From the NCBI GenBank assembly GCA_000969725.1, contig JXSR01S065791.1: 64,000 nucleotides of DNA. One strand, written 5' to 3'. The stretch is from Ophiothrix spiculata. Taxonomy: Eukaryota > Echinodermata > Ophiuroidea > Amphilepidida > Ophiotrichidae. A model generated the notes under the pieces. It was not told where the DNA came from. It searched no databases and worked only from the letters and a program-made list of their open reading frames with translations. Position numbers and translations under genes: made by a program. Below, piece by piece: positions 34,552-45,127 of this stretch. Numbering within the stretch: the stretch's first letter is position 1; the number at the start of each line of letters is the position of its first letter.

Positions 34552-34807
34552 TATGTGATGACTCACCCTGAAAAGGGGAACTTTGCGACAAAAAACTTTT
34601 CAAGATACAGGTGAAAATAGGCAGCAAAAAATAAAGAAAATAATAAGAATTTCCAGCAGATTTTTTGTTGTAAGATTTGATCGCCTTGATCAATTTGAAC
34701 AAGTAAGGTGTCATTTTAAAGCTTGAAAAATGCTGCAACAGATAAAATGAAAAAATCAAAATTGATATAATCTTCAAAGTCCCCCCTTTTGGAGTGAGCC
34801 ATCACAT
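34552..34807. mobile_element. ATGTGATG…CTCACCC MITE, copy 2
   Basis: Ends TATGTGATGACTCACCCTGAAAA and GGAGTGAGCCATCACATA, TA flanks. Most of the interior is shared with the copy at 11931. Confidence 0.85.
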
Positions 34808-35094
34808 ATTAATATAAAGCCATTGTGAGTGGCAGTCATTTCAGAGTAGCTGTCACTGTAGTGTGTATCTTTGCCATTTAGATTTGTCGCAATGTAGTAC
34901 AACTCATTGGCATAATGCTGCAATGGTCTATTGCAACCAAAATTCATTCAATCCAACTGTTCACAATGTGTTGCAATGGTTGTTGCAATATTAATATTGT
35001 CAAGAATAAGTCCACACTGCATGCTTGCAACATTGCAACCACCATGACAGGCAGGCACTCTAAAAACAGCTTCATAGACTGTTTTTGTAAACTC

Positions 35095-35378
35095 TAAGGC
35101 CGTAACCATAGTCCGCCTCCAAACAAAATTTTTGCTACCAAACATTTGGTAGTGACGTCAAAATGACGAGTGACTCCAAGTAAAATAACTTCAACACCGA
35201 GATGAGACCAAATAAAATTTCGCGCTAGATTGCACATGTATTGAATTGTCATATACAATGCACCAAATGTTTGTTACGGTTCATACTTTAAATTCGATGA
35301 CAAATATTTGGTGACGTCACAACCAAATGTTTGGTAGCGAAAATTTTGTTTGGAGGCCGACTATGTTTTGAGCCTTAG
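35095..35378. mobile_element. GTCGGCCTCCAAACAAAATT MITE, copy 1
   Basis: Inverted ends TAAGGCCGTAACCATAGTCC…GCCTCCAAACAAAATTTTTG and complement. Contains two TGACGTCA octamers (35153-35160, 35312-35319). Related copies at 57527-57811 and 62349-62611. Confidence 0.85.
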
Positions 35379-35730
35379 TCAATGTATCAAACAATTCATG
35401 CATATGCAAATCACATATTACCTAGTACTGTTAACTCATAATTACATTAAGTATTAATATATCATATTATTGTATTGATCTTGAGGTGAATCTCTTGTTA
35501 AATTTTACATTTTGCAAGTTAATGTAAGAAATAACAACTGTAAAAGTGGGCACTTTAGCGCACACAAATATTAGTGCTTTGCAAATTGAATCCATTTCAT
35601 CTGTTTTAATTCTCACAATTTTGTAAATTTTTCTTTATCTTATTACATTATGAATATTCACAAATTTTCATTAGTGCTTTGTAAATATTGACAAAGAGTA
35701 GCAATTACTGTGAAGCAAAAACCCCCCCTT

Positions 35731-35974
35731 TTAGGCCTAGAAAAAAATTGTTGTGTTGCCCTCAAGTGGAATTTCTGAAAAAATGAGTCGGTCGGTCGGA
35801 AAATATATATTTTTTAAAAGCACCCAAATTATGAAATTTGGGTGCATTTTCCACTATTTTCAAAATATTTTCTCAAAAAACACCCAATCTGAGCAAAATT
35901 GGGTGCTTTCCCGACCCTATTTTTTAAAAATAAAAAGGTCGCTGAGGGCAACACAACATTTTTTTTTGGCCTTA
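35731..35974. mobile_element. AGGCCTAAAAAAAATTG MITE, copy 1
   Basis: Ends TTAGGCCTAGAAAAAAATTG…TTGCCCTCAAGTGG and complement of GAGGGCAACACAACATTTTT…GGCCTTA. The inner CACCCAAATT…AATTTGGGTG and CACCCAATCT…AATTGGGTG form hairpins. GTCGGTCGG recurs in the family. Confidence 0.8.
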
Positions 35975-37400
35975 CAGTACACAATGATATTGACAACAGG
36001 GTCAATAAAAAGTGAATTGGATGTTAAATATATTGTAAAAAGGACAAATATCTGGCAAGCCCGCCCCAGGCAATGCGAGAACGGCACTACTGGTGCTGAC
36101 TTGTGTTAGTGACGTTCTTGTTAAATGAATTACTTACTTTGTCATCGAGAAAAGAACACTGAAAATAGCAGACGAGACAAACAATTAACACGATACATTG
36201 CACACATAACACTGACTAGAATTTACAAACTATAATTTGGACTTTCAGAAATTGGAAAACTGGTCTCTACTCATACTCATTCTACAAGAAAAAATGAACT
36301 AAAATTTAAAGAAGGTTTGAATCTGATAAATGGTTTCAGGTTGAGAACACACATCCATCTCATCATCAGTGACACATGTTTGATAATTCCCCCAGGCAAC
36401 TCACTTGCCTACCTACCTGCAAATAAGGAGGGAGGGGAGGGGGAGGGAGTAGAGGAAAATACTCAATTTGACAATGTACGAGTACATACAGATGTATTTG
36501 TCATACCTCCTGAAGCCATTTCCATAAAATAATGTGGAACAAATTGTTTTACAAGATACTTTTAAGCCATTACAGTGAAAATATAATATTTTGGCGGGAA
36601 TTTTGGCGACCATCTTGGATTTCTCGCTTGAGGCCACTTCTTATTTTCAATAACATCCGTAAGGAATCTAAAATGTTGGTTTGGTTGACTCCTGGGGTGC
36701 AGAGGAAGGTGTCCGGGCTCCCTGACTGATATACAAGACAACATTTAATCGACATCCCCTCCTACATGTTTTCAAATGCTACTGCAACCCATGATTCTAA
36801 CATTTCAATATACCGTACTGTATATTTTTCCATTAACTGCTATGCGCCATTTATTTTATTCTGCTGTGAAGTCTGACAATTATTATCGCCCTGATTTATG
36901 AAGAATGTAATATTCAATTTATCAGATATCTGCCTTTTGAAAAAATATCATTTTTGCTAATTTTGTGGGTCATGCAAGTATATCTATTGGTTCCCCTGGA
37001 CAGGTAATTACAGCAACATTACTCTTTATCACTCACTTTCTTGCACTAACATTATCTATTTTTTCACCAATTTCTCTTAAAAGCTTATCCAGAAAATATC
37101 TTGCTGATATCCACACCAGTGCACTTTTCAAGTAATCAAGCTTGACTGTAAACTCATCGCTCATCTTTTCAATTTAAATGCTGTTTTCAAATTGATTTCT
37201 CAGAGAGAATAAAGTTTCTGTTCAAATTCAATCTTGTCAAATTTCATTTCATATTTTACTTTTCCTGTGAGTTACAGAGATGTTGTTATCCAAGTCAGAT
37301 TTAAATGATCCAGACATAATACGGTTGATTGATGATGATATCATTTTCCAATTTTTGATATCAAAATGATATAGTTTTAAAAGTTATGTAACAATAATTT
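35975..37400. other. Unassigned intronic stretch
   Basis: Holds only the possible 21-bp cassette (36138-36158) and a GGGAGGGGAGGGGG run near 36430. Confidence 0.4.
36138..36158 (-). CDS. Possible 21-bp cassette microexon
   Basis: Inside the 7.7-kb intron between the linker exon and the main coiled-coil exon, a 21-bp segment is bounded by a good acceptor (CTATTTTCAG) and a near-consensus donor (AAA|GTAAGT). It would add seven residues, CSFLDDK, without changing phase 0. Nothing in the family requires it, and splice-like pairs this close arise by chance in 7 kb of AT-rich intron. Treat as a candidate only. Confidence 0.2.
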
Positions 37401-37875
37401 NNNNNNNNNNNNNNNNNNNNNNNNNNNNNNNNNNNNNNNNNNNNNNNNNNNNNNNNNNNNNNNNNNNNNNNNNNNNNNNNNNNNNNNNNNNNNNNNNNNN
37501 NNNNNNNNNNNNNNNNNNNNNNNNNNNNNNNNNNNNNNNNNNNNNNNNNNNNNNNNNNNNNNNNNNNNNNNNNNNNNNNNNNNNNNNNNNNNNNNNNNNN
37601 NNNNNNNNNNNNNNNNNNNNNNNNNNNNNNNNNNNNNNNNNNNNNNNNNNNNNNNNNNNNNNNNNNNNNNNNNNNNNNNNNNNNNNNNNNNNNNNNNNNN
37701 NNNNNNNNNNNNNNNNNNNNNNNNNNNNNNNNNNNNNNNNNNNNNNNNNNNNNNNNNNNNNNNNNNNNNNNNNNNNNNNNNNNNNNNNNNNNNNNNNNNN
37801 NNNNNNNNNNNNNNNNNNNNNNNNNNNNNNNNNNNNNNNNNNNNNNNNNNNNNNNNNNNNNNNNNNNNNNNNNNN
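37401..37875. other. Assembly gap (475 N)
   Basis: Followed immediately by the copied exon fragment. Long open frames across it are artefacts. Confidence 0.99.
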
Positions 37876-38047
37876 CATGGCATTTTTGTACTGAGCTTCT
37901 TTCAACTGGACTTTCATGTCCATGACGGTGATGTCATCAGAGGTCGTTGCCGTAGGTGACAAGGCATGGTGACTCTCGCCGCTGTTACTCTCTTCATCGA
38001 GATCATACGTGCCGACGACTAATTTGTTCTCGTTTAAGGACTCGGGG
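37876..38047 (-). pseudogene. Second copy of part of the linker exon, joined to satellite
   Basis: 172 bp identical to 40976-41147, the middle of the linker/coiled-coil exon (from ALSP back to ESPESLNENK). It begins directly at the end of the 475-N gap and breaks off within the exon after CTCGGGG. From 38048 the sequence switches to a 55-bp stretch identical to 39687-39741, part of the local tandem repeat. It lacks a splice acceptor and the end of the exon. Perfect identity beside a gap suggests a misjoined contig or collapsed haplotype. A true recent duplication is possible. Confidence 0.75.
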
Positions 38048-38102
38048 CTATCCACTACTTGAATGAAGTGCAGAAATCAATTATATATGTATGTATAGTG
38101 TG

Positions 38103-38783
38103 TGACTATTGTGTCCAATTCTATGAAAATTTGATAAATATATATATATACGATATATTGATATATATGACAACTGTGCTCAATTTTGTTTGGGGTTCAC
38201 ACAATGTTGACCACACACTACTGAAGTGTTCCTGATATGGCTCTGTCTATCCAACAAGTTAACACAAAAACTATCCCAAATATGGTATGCTTTTGCTCTT
38301 TGTATCTTAATAATCATGGAATGATCTTCCAATTTGCAGTGATAAAGTTTGAGCTTACAATGAACAAGTGACCTGAAATTGGTATAAGTATTCCCAGAAC
38401 TCTTTATTGGGAATGCAAGATTCATAAATATCCTTTTATGTCATAGTATGCCCACAAAATTTGCAATAGCTTTATGCTTGTTTCATCTATTTTTGTCATT
38501 GCAAAAGGCACTAAAAATGCAAAAACCATTGCAAACAAAATGGGCTTAGTGCTAAATTTTAGTTTGTGAGAGTACATGTAATTATTGCAAAAACCATGTT
38601 AGTGAAATCCACCCCAAGTATAACACATCACATACTGTATTTCAATTTTGGTGAGATTTAACTAGACTGAGTTTCACATATTATAGCTTTGGAAAAGTAA
38701 CCATGCTTATTAAAGCAGGCCACTTCACAGGTAGACAGTTGAAGGATAGGGCATGGCTAGATCACTGGATCTCTCAAGGATTA
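38103..38783. other. Unassigned intronic sequence
   Basis: Contains a TATATATATA run near 38140. No exon supported. Confidence 0.35.
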
Positions 38784-38791
38784 CCTTCAGC

Positions 38792-39179
38792 CAGGGGCGT
38801 AGCTAGGGGGGCAAGTTGCCCCGGGCACCACCTCTAGGGGGGGGGGGGCGCCAAATCACCATTACATGAGAAATAATTGGACCAACAACAGGGGACTTAC
38901 TGCTGAAATTACCCAATTTTTGCCTAAATTTTTTGGCTCCCTTCATATTTCAGTACTTTTTAGCTTTTAATAAGCAAATATTACTGCAAAAACGCACATT
39001 TTTTTTCGCGGTTCGCGCGCTGGAATAAAATTAGACAAATTGTAGCAGAAATTACCCATTTTAGCAACAAAAAAAAGGAGTTTTTCAGAGCTATTGGATT
39101 TTTTTTGGGGGGCGTACCTTTGAAGTTCCCCCTGGGGGGGGAGGGGGAGGGGGCGCCAGACACCCTCGCTATGTCCCTG
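38792..39179. mobile_element. hAT-like MITE with 8-bp target duplication
   Basis: Starts CAGGGGCGTAGCTAGG and ends CCTCGCTATGTCCCTG. CCTTCAGC repeats exactly on both sides (38784-38791, 39180-39187). The CAGGGGCGTAGC terminus and 8-bp duplication are typical of hAT-type non-autonomous elements. G-run and C-run near the ends. Confidence 0.92.
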
Positions 39180-39599
39180 CCTTCAGCGCCAGCATTTCAC
39201 CCTTCTTAGGACGAGTGTCAGGGTTCTCTTTGGAGGTGACTTTAATTGGGAAAATCCCATCTGAAGTTGCACAACAGATTGCAGCTTTTGATGCTCTTGA
39301 TGTCTTGTTGAACTTTGGACTAGATTTTGGCAGGTTAAAGCTTAAACCGTTTTGTGAACACTCCTCTTTGGAGGCATATAATAATTGATGGTTTACTATT
39401 TACTCCTGGTAATGAAGAAGTGTTCATGGTGTAGGATATATGTTTTGCAATAAGATAATAGTAGATATACAATATCACAAAGCCCAATTTGCAATCAGCA
39501 ATCGACCCAAAATTGTCAAATATCTGGGTTAGTGTTTCATTCTTGCTGTGATTTATCATAACATTTTGTTATTTCTAACTTACAGTGTTTATTTGTTAC

Positions 39600-39985
39600 A
39601 TTTTTTAGCATTGCAGGAAGAATTGTACAACAAAAAGTATAGTGTGCCCATTGACCACCAATTAATATATTCAGTAATTAGTACATCTATCCACTACTTG
39701 AATGAAGTGCAGAAATCAATTATATATGTATGTATAGTGTGCCCATTGACCACCATTTGATATATTCAATAATTGGTACATCAATCCACTACTTGAGTGA
39801 AGTGCAGGAATCAATTATATACCTTTGACATGGCTTTGGCATTGTTTTAGCATTGTAGGAAGAATATTTTACAACAAAAATTCTGTGTATAGTGTGCCCA
39901 TTGACCACTAATTAATATATTCAATAATTAGTACATCTATCCACTACTTGCGAGAAGTGCAGCCTCAATTATATACCTTTGACAT
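39600..39985. repeat. Irregular tandem repeat
   Basis: GTGTGCCCATTGACCAC (39642, 39738, 39892) and ATCCACTACTTG…AGTGCAG…TCAATTATATA recur three times at 97-154 bp spacing. A 55-bp piece is also attached to the copied exon at 38048. Confidence 0.85.
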
Positions 39986-40095
39986 GGCTTTGGCATAAGC
40001 ACCATCATCAAACTATACCTTTTGCTAGAGTGTTTTACATAAATACAAGAATTTTTGACAAAAAGCAACACCTAGAGCCAGTGTCACAATTCATA

Positions 40096-40595
40096 GGATA
40101 ATGTAAACAAACATCCAGAGTGCAGGGCCCTGTTGCCAGGGGGGCACTCCCATATATTGGCACGCATCATGCTCCTATCGATAGACCCCCCTTTTTTTTT
40201 CTCCGCTCTCACCCAATGACCCCCTTTTCACTGAGTTGTCACCCAATGACCCCTATTATTTTGAAAGTCAACCTTTTTTATGGTATATCTCATCCATTGC
40301 CCTGATTTTTCGAGAACCTACACCGAATGACCCCCTTTTTTTGCTGAATTTGTCGATTTTTTGAAAATCGCATGAAAATTTCGAAGATCAGCGACTTGGT
40401 AAATATCAAAATTAGGTTTATTTTATTAAAAACTGACACCGAATGACCCTGTTTTTCGCTTTTGCCAACAAATCACTAGAAATGACCTAGAAATGACCCA
40501 GTTTTTTTTACCCTCTACACCGAATGACCCCCTATTTTTCAATGTATTTCTCTCATAGGATAATGTCAACAAAAATCCAGAGTGCAGGGCCCTGG
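40096..40595. repeat. C/G-run element between 40-bp direct repeats
   Basis: ATAGGATAATGT(A/C)AACAAA…ATCCAGAGTGCAGGGCCCTG occurs at 40096-40135 and 40554-40595. Between them starts GCCAGGGGGGCACTCCCATA and the motif CACC(C/G)AATGACCCCC(C/T)TTTT recurs about six times. Confidence 0.8.
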
Positions 40596-40942
40596 AAATG
40601 CAAACCCTGATATCTGCCCTACAAAGTAAAAAAGCAGTATGTGCATTCATAAAGTATAACAGATACTTCCATTAAACATGCAATTTCACTTCAAACCAAT
40701 CCCATGCTAGAAGGTTATATGTCCAAATGTTGGATATAGTAGATACTGCCTTAAGATATGCAAGACAATTGATCGTCTGCTCATTTGTGCAGGGTTTCTC
40801 CAAAGGAGAAGGAAGTAACTTGCAATGTATCTGCATTGCACATACTGCATTTTTACTTTGTAGGGCAGATATGCTTGGTGACCATGCAGCCCGTGTAATT
40901 TTGTAAACATTGCCTGGAATAAGTGTTAAGTCTAATAATTAC

Positions 40943-41182
40943 CTGTATCTTGAGGTTAGCAATTTCAGTTTCGGCCATGGCATTTTTGTACTGAGCTTCT
41001 TTCAACTGGACTTTCATGTCCATGACGGTGATGTCATCAGAGGTCGTTGCCGTAGGTGACAAGGCATGGTGACTCTCGCCGCTGTTACTCTCTTCATCGA
41101 GATCATACGTGCCGACGACTAATTTGTTCTCGTTTAAGGACTCGGGGGATTCTAGATTGACGTAATTATTCTCATCTTCAGA
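40943..41182 (-). CDS. PPP1R9: Neurabin/spinophilin exon: linker and start of coiled coil
   Basis: 240-bp exon (80 codons, phase 0 to 0) with acceptor TTTTCAG above 41182 and donor GTAATT below 40943. It begins SEDENNYVNLESPES, continues through a Ser/Thr/Asp-rich stretch (TYDLDEESNSGESHH, ALSPTATTSDD) and ends in the helical segment MKVQLKEAQYKNAMAETEIA. In spinophilin the same order occurs: an acidic linker, an ALSP motif, then a helix with AEIQQLK at the start of the coiled coil. The ALSP match and the A-E-x-E-I helix start support the assignment. A 172-bp identical piece of this exon also lies next to the assembly gap at 37876-38047. Confidence 0.92.
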
Positions 41183-41751
41183 CTGAAAAGAAAAGTACGA
41201 TAAATTAAGAATTTAATGCTAGAATCTATAATGAAAATGTTGTCCACTGACCATGAATGTAATAGGCTATTCCAGAAATTAATGGCACCCTTCTAATGAA
41301 GTCATGGGATTCCCACAATATTTGCTCCTTTTTTGCCGTGGGAATTTCCCGAAAAATTATCCTTTTATGGCTGGAAGTGTAGAAACACTTGGATATTCCT
41401 TTAAAAATATCCCTTTTTAGCTACAACAAGGGGTAAGGTAGACATGGGAATCCCCATTTTTTAAAATCAATTTTGTTTTTCCAATTTTTTCAAACACAAT
41501 TTGAAGCTTGGGAAATCCCAAAATTATAATTATAATTTTAATAAGCTTGTCTTCTTTTTTTTTTTTTTTTGAGGGGTGGGGGTAACCATTCATTTCTAGA
41601 ATATCCCAATTTATCTGTTCCTCATATGAGCTCATATCAAGTTTATTTTATTATGGGACTATTATGTACTTCTACTTCTTCTACTTGCTTACTCAGCATA
41701 GTCCTCTTAAAGGATATAAAGTAAAGGTGATTTCATAGAACACATTTCTAT

Positions 41752-42069
41752 GGACAAAGATCATTCGCTGTTTCTGGACCAAAACTCTGGAACAATCTGC
41801 CTTCAATAATCAGGAATGCTGCTCCAATAATGACTACTAGTCAGTTCAAGCGTACTCTCAAGAATCTATTTTTTGAAGACTATTTTTAGTGACTGTATGA
41901 GAAATTACCTATAACTTTCCAAATTTTCTCCTATGTACATGATTTCTGTTTGTAACAATTTGTTTTTGTAAAGACAGTATATTTCTTAGGTTTTGTTACA
42001 AATATGTACAGCGCTCAGTGGCTTCTTTGTTATGAGCGCTCACAAATCTCACAATATTATTATTATTAT
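41752..42069 (+). mobile_element. 3' tail of a CR1/L2-like LINE
   Basis: A short open stretch, 41752-41889, encodes GQRSFAVSGPKLWNNLPSII then TSQFKRTLKNLFFEDYF and a stop. It is the usual C-terminus of a non-LTR reverse transcriptase (compare GPKLWNGLS in the 9-10 kb element). It is followed by a short 3' region with TACAGCGCTCAGTGG and ends in ATT repeats (42057-42069), as CR1/L2-type elements do. The rest of the element is missing. It sits within the intron between the linker and PDZ-end exons. Confidence 0.8.
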
Positions 42070-42114
42070 TTCAACTTGTGTGTAGGATTATATAGTAATA
42101 TCTTGTGGAACAAA

Positions 42115-42547
42115 GTTGTAACTCTGAGTTTCACGCTGGGGCTATCTTCAGACAACTGTGTATAGAACTATATACTTACATCCTCCTCTTCCTCTTCATT
42201 GGATTCTACAGGACTACTCCTGCTGTCCCTGTCATGCTGAAGACTTTGTGAAATAAGTTGTAACTCTGAATTTCACGCTGGGGCGATCTTCAGACAACTG
42301 TGTATAGAACTATATACTTACATCCTCCTCTTCCTCTTCATTGGATTCTACAGGACTACTCCTGCTGTCCCTGTCATGCTGAAGACTTTGTGAAATAAGT
42401 TGTAACTCTGAATTTCACGCTGGGGCGATCTTCAGACAACACACAACTGTGTGTACGACTATATACTTACATCCTCCTCCTCCTCCTCATTGGATTCTAC
42501 AGGACTACTTCTGCTGTCCCTGTCATGCTGAAGACTTTGTGAAATAA
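42115..42547 (-). repeat. Tandem triplication of the exon's 3' half with its donor site
   Basis: Three head-to-tail units of about 141-149 bp start at 42115, 42258 and 42399. Each carries the 3' half of the PDZ-end exon (the part encoding LISQSLQHD through VESNEEEEED), its GTAAG donor and about 60 bp of intron. The unit nearest the functional exon is part of it. The other two, with exonic parts at 42180-42257 and 42322-42398, lack the true acceptor. The AG nearest to them (in ATTCAG) would put the copy out of frame and reach a stop in about 19 codons, so I do not call them exons. Near identity between units points to a recent duplication or gene conversion. Confidence 0.85.
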
Positions 42548-42597
42548 GTTGTGCAACTTCACTGTTTTCTGCATCTTTCTCTCTTCCAATAAGAAAT
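42471..42597 (-). CDS. PPP1R9: Neurabin/spinophilin exon: end of PDZ domain and acidic linker
   Basis: 127-bp exon. The acceptor is a T-rich tract ending TTTTAG just above 42597 and the donor is GTAAG below 42471. It starts with the last base of a codon and ends in phase 0. It encodes the last PDZ strand, FLIGREK, then AENSEVAQLISQSLQHD and an acidic end with five Glu and one Asp. Spinophilin and neurabin carry the same order at this place: the PDZ end with a G-R-E-K turn, then NSEVAQLI. This is the firmest family signature in the window. The exon carrying the rest of the PDZ domain should lie upstream (above 42597) and was not found. The 3' part of this exon with its donor is copied twice more just downstream, at 42322 and 42180. 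Confidence 0.92.
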
Positions 42598-43180
42598 CTA
42601 AAATAAAACAAATAATATTGAGTTACAAGTGGATGGATAGTTGGACACAACACATCCTTGGGTTTAAGAAACTTTCCTCTTCCATGACAAAAGACAGAAA
42701 ACAAAAACATCCATCTTGAAAATGTAAGTCACATAAAAAGATAATAATCAAAAACTTAAATCGAAGACCTGTCAAATCAATCTTGACTTCCGGAACCTGA
42801 CTTGAGTGGATAAACAAAACCATGAAAATATCATTTGTTCTTAACTTCGCAGGCTTGCATCATTTCTGATCGTCATGGACATTAATGGGTATTTCCCTGG
42901 TCTTATAGAACTGGCCAGTTTTTACGCATCCCATGACCAAGCAGCGAGCGTGTGCCACAAAGCGGCACACGCGAGCGGTTCAAGCTGAGCCGTCAGGCGA
43001 AGTAGACCGTCTATGGTTGGCTAGTGGATTTTGCTCTTAGATAATGGTTCAGTCAGAGCTATGGTCTTATGCCTTGCTAAGGTGAAATATAAAAGCCATC
43101 TTCAAATGTTACTAGTACTGCTTTCAAATTAATCACAATTCACAAATCAGTGGCACAGTGTGGCAGAATCGTCATTGAAA

Positions 43181-43453
43181 TCGTCATGTGAGTGCAAGAA
43201 AGTCGTATCTGCAATGACTGCCTTGTGTTACTTTTTTAATACCTAGTCACTAGCATTTCATAAATCTCCCTGCCAAATGTAAGTGGCTCTTGAAATGGTT
43301 CTTCAGGTGACAGTCGGTGTCACCTGAAGAACCATTTCAAGAACCATTTCAAGAGCCACTGACCCAAGACTGGAGATTATACAGTGTGCAGTCAAAAATA
43401 AATGACAAATGGCAGCTATTGCAGATACGACTTTATTGCACTCACATGACGAT
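43181..43453. mobile_element. GTGAGTGCAAGAAAG foldback MITE, copy 5
   Basis: TCGTCATGTGAGTGCAAGAA to CACTCACATGACGA. The central hairpin AAATGGTTCTTCAGGTGACA / TGTCACCTGAAGAACCATTT is near perfect. Confidence 0.9.
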
Positions 43454-43664
43454 TTAATGTTGTGGTTATAAGAAGTTCTGCAATGTGCTTAAATGTGCTT
43501 AATGTTATCTTTGTTAAACAAATTATATTTGGCATGTTTTCAGTAAATCAAATGTGTTGCTTTCATGGTAAAGTCAATGTTTTGAAGCAAAACACAACAG
43601 GGTGGCAATTACCATACTGGCAATTATTGTCTCTACAACTACCTAGTGCTGGGCAGCAACTTCC

Positions 43665-44163
43665 AGTTTGGCGGAACTAACAATTCTGATACGTATCTGA
43701 ATTTGGATACTCCGTATCAAAATTCTGATACCCGTATCAGAAATTTGGATTAAAACAGCTGAAACGGGATATCAGCTGAAATTAATATTCAACTTCGCCG
43801 CGCACCATACCGGTATATATAAATGTCAATAATATTATCATCATTTGTCATCTAAATTCTAAGAAACTCTTGGCCAAATTATTTTGCCTTCCGTGATATG
43901 AAGCTATCAGGACATGTTTCGAAGCTGTCCCGCTTGAATTGCACAGATTGAAATGACATTTCCACACATACATTTATCATAAATGCAAGAAAGATGTTCT
44001 ACATGCACTTGCCAGCTTGCGCTATCGATTTGTTTTCTGCGCCACGACAGGTGTATCAGAATTCGGATACCCCTCCATATCCTAATTCTGATACGGGTAT
44101 CACAATTTTGAAACAAAATGTATGTGGGTATCCAAATTCGGATACGTGAGTTCCGCCGAACTA
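43665..44163. mobile_element. AGTTCGGCGG foldback element, copy 2 (inverted)
   Basis: Ends AGTTTGGCGGAACT and GAGTTCCGCCGAACT. Shares GACATGTTTCGAAGCTGTCC and the GATACCCGTATCAG blocks with the copy at 13015, in reverse order. Confidence 0.85.
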
Positions 44164-45119
44164 CCTGAAACAGGTAGATATACAACCAGCAATATACATT
44201 GTCTCTCACATCTAATGGATGAGTGCATACTTCTTCTTAATATCGCAACAAGTATCCAGATTTATGTTAAATGTGGAGATAATGTGAGTGTCATAAAATC
44301 AAGGTAAATTTCAAAAAAGTTCCCAGACAATCATTCCAAGGTTAAGAGAAATTTTGGTTTCTAAAATGTTTATTTACTTTATATTAGAACTGATAATTTA
44401 GGGAATTGAAAGCAATAACTTTGAATCAAATTGTGCGACAGGTTTAACATAACAGGATGTGTTTGATTGATGCAGTTACCATGTCCTTATTTAGTCAATT
44501 AGAGTGAAAAGAGAAGCCATGCTATCATTTCAACCTTAACCTTTCAGAGGAACATTCCTCCTACAAAGTCATTCATTGGCTCTATATATGGTATATTCTT
44601 CACTTCTACCAATCACATGCCTGCTTTCATAAAGTTATGTAAGCTAGCTAGAACTGAAAAGAAATCAAAGAATCCACTTAAAGTGAAGCCAAAGCAAAAT
44701 CTACACTTGAGCAGAAAAGCAATGCTTGTAATGAAAACACTTGACAATTGCTATAGTGATAGGCATTAACTCTTGCCATGCAGAGCTAGCAGACGACGCA
44801 CATATCATTTCAGCCAATCTTCATCAAATTTGCAGACGACAAATGATTTTTTCATATCTATAATATAGGTATGAAATAAAAAAAATCCTTCACATCGAAT
44901 AAAATCACATCATAAAATTGTTTGCTATTTTATATAAATTGTCTAAGAACTAAACTGATTTGGAGGAATTTTTTTTGGCATATAAAAGCAAAGTTTGTGG
45001 TGGGAAGTACTGGTTGTCATGATACCATGGAGAAGGTCCACATGCATTAGCAGCATTTGTGTGACTTGTCTCCAAGGAGATTCATGCTGACAGAGAGCTC
45101 TTAATGCGGCCATGACTAG
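44164..45119. other. Unassigned sequence
   Basis: Upstream of the placed exons. No PDZ-coding exon found. Confidence 0.35.
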
Positions 45120-45127
45120 ACATGTGT

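Larger units (their letters stand above)
6759..42597 (-). other. PPP1R9: Partial neurabin/spinophilin (PPP1R9) gene, nine placed exons
   Basis: Gene span on the minus strand, read from 42597 down to 6759. Nine exons join in one frame with matching phases: 42597-42471, 41182-40943, 33210-32993, 31689-31593, 29236-29210, 22911-22824, 10947-10763, 8526-8380, 6967-6759. The product resembles neurabin/spinophilin from the end of the PDZ domain to the C-terminal tail. These proteins bind F-actin and target protein phosphatase 1 to dendritic spines and cell junctions. Diagnostic peptides are FLIGREK followed by NSEVAQLI, a coiled coil ending KKYYKAKKLIKDLQSRE, and IPETERLD. The phases agree across every junction, which would be unlikely by chance. 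The N-terminal actin-binding and PP1-docking exons and any C-terminal SAM domain are not in the window. Vertebrate 9A and 9B cannot be told apart from this part. Introns are long and repeat-filled. Confidence 0.9.

Noticed and set aside
42180-42398. Duplicated exon ends as extra coding exons
   Set aside because: No real acceptor. The nearest AG gives a frame that stops after about 19 codons.
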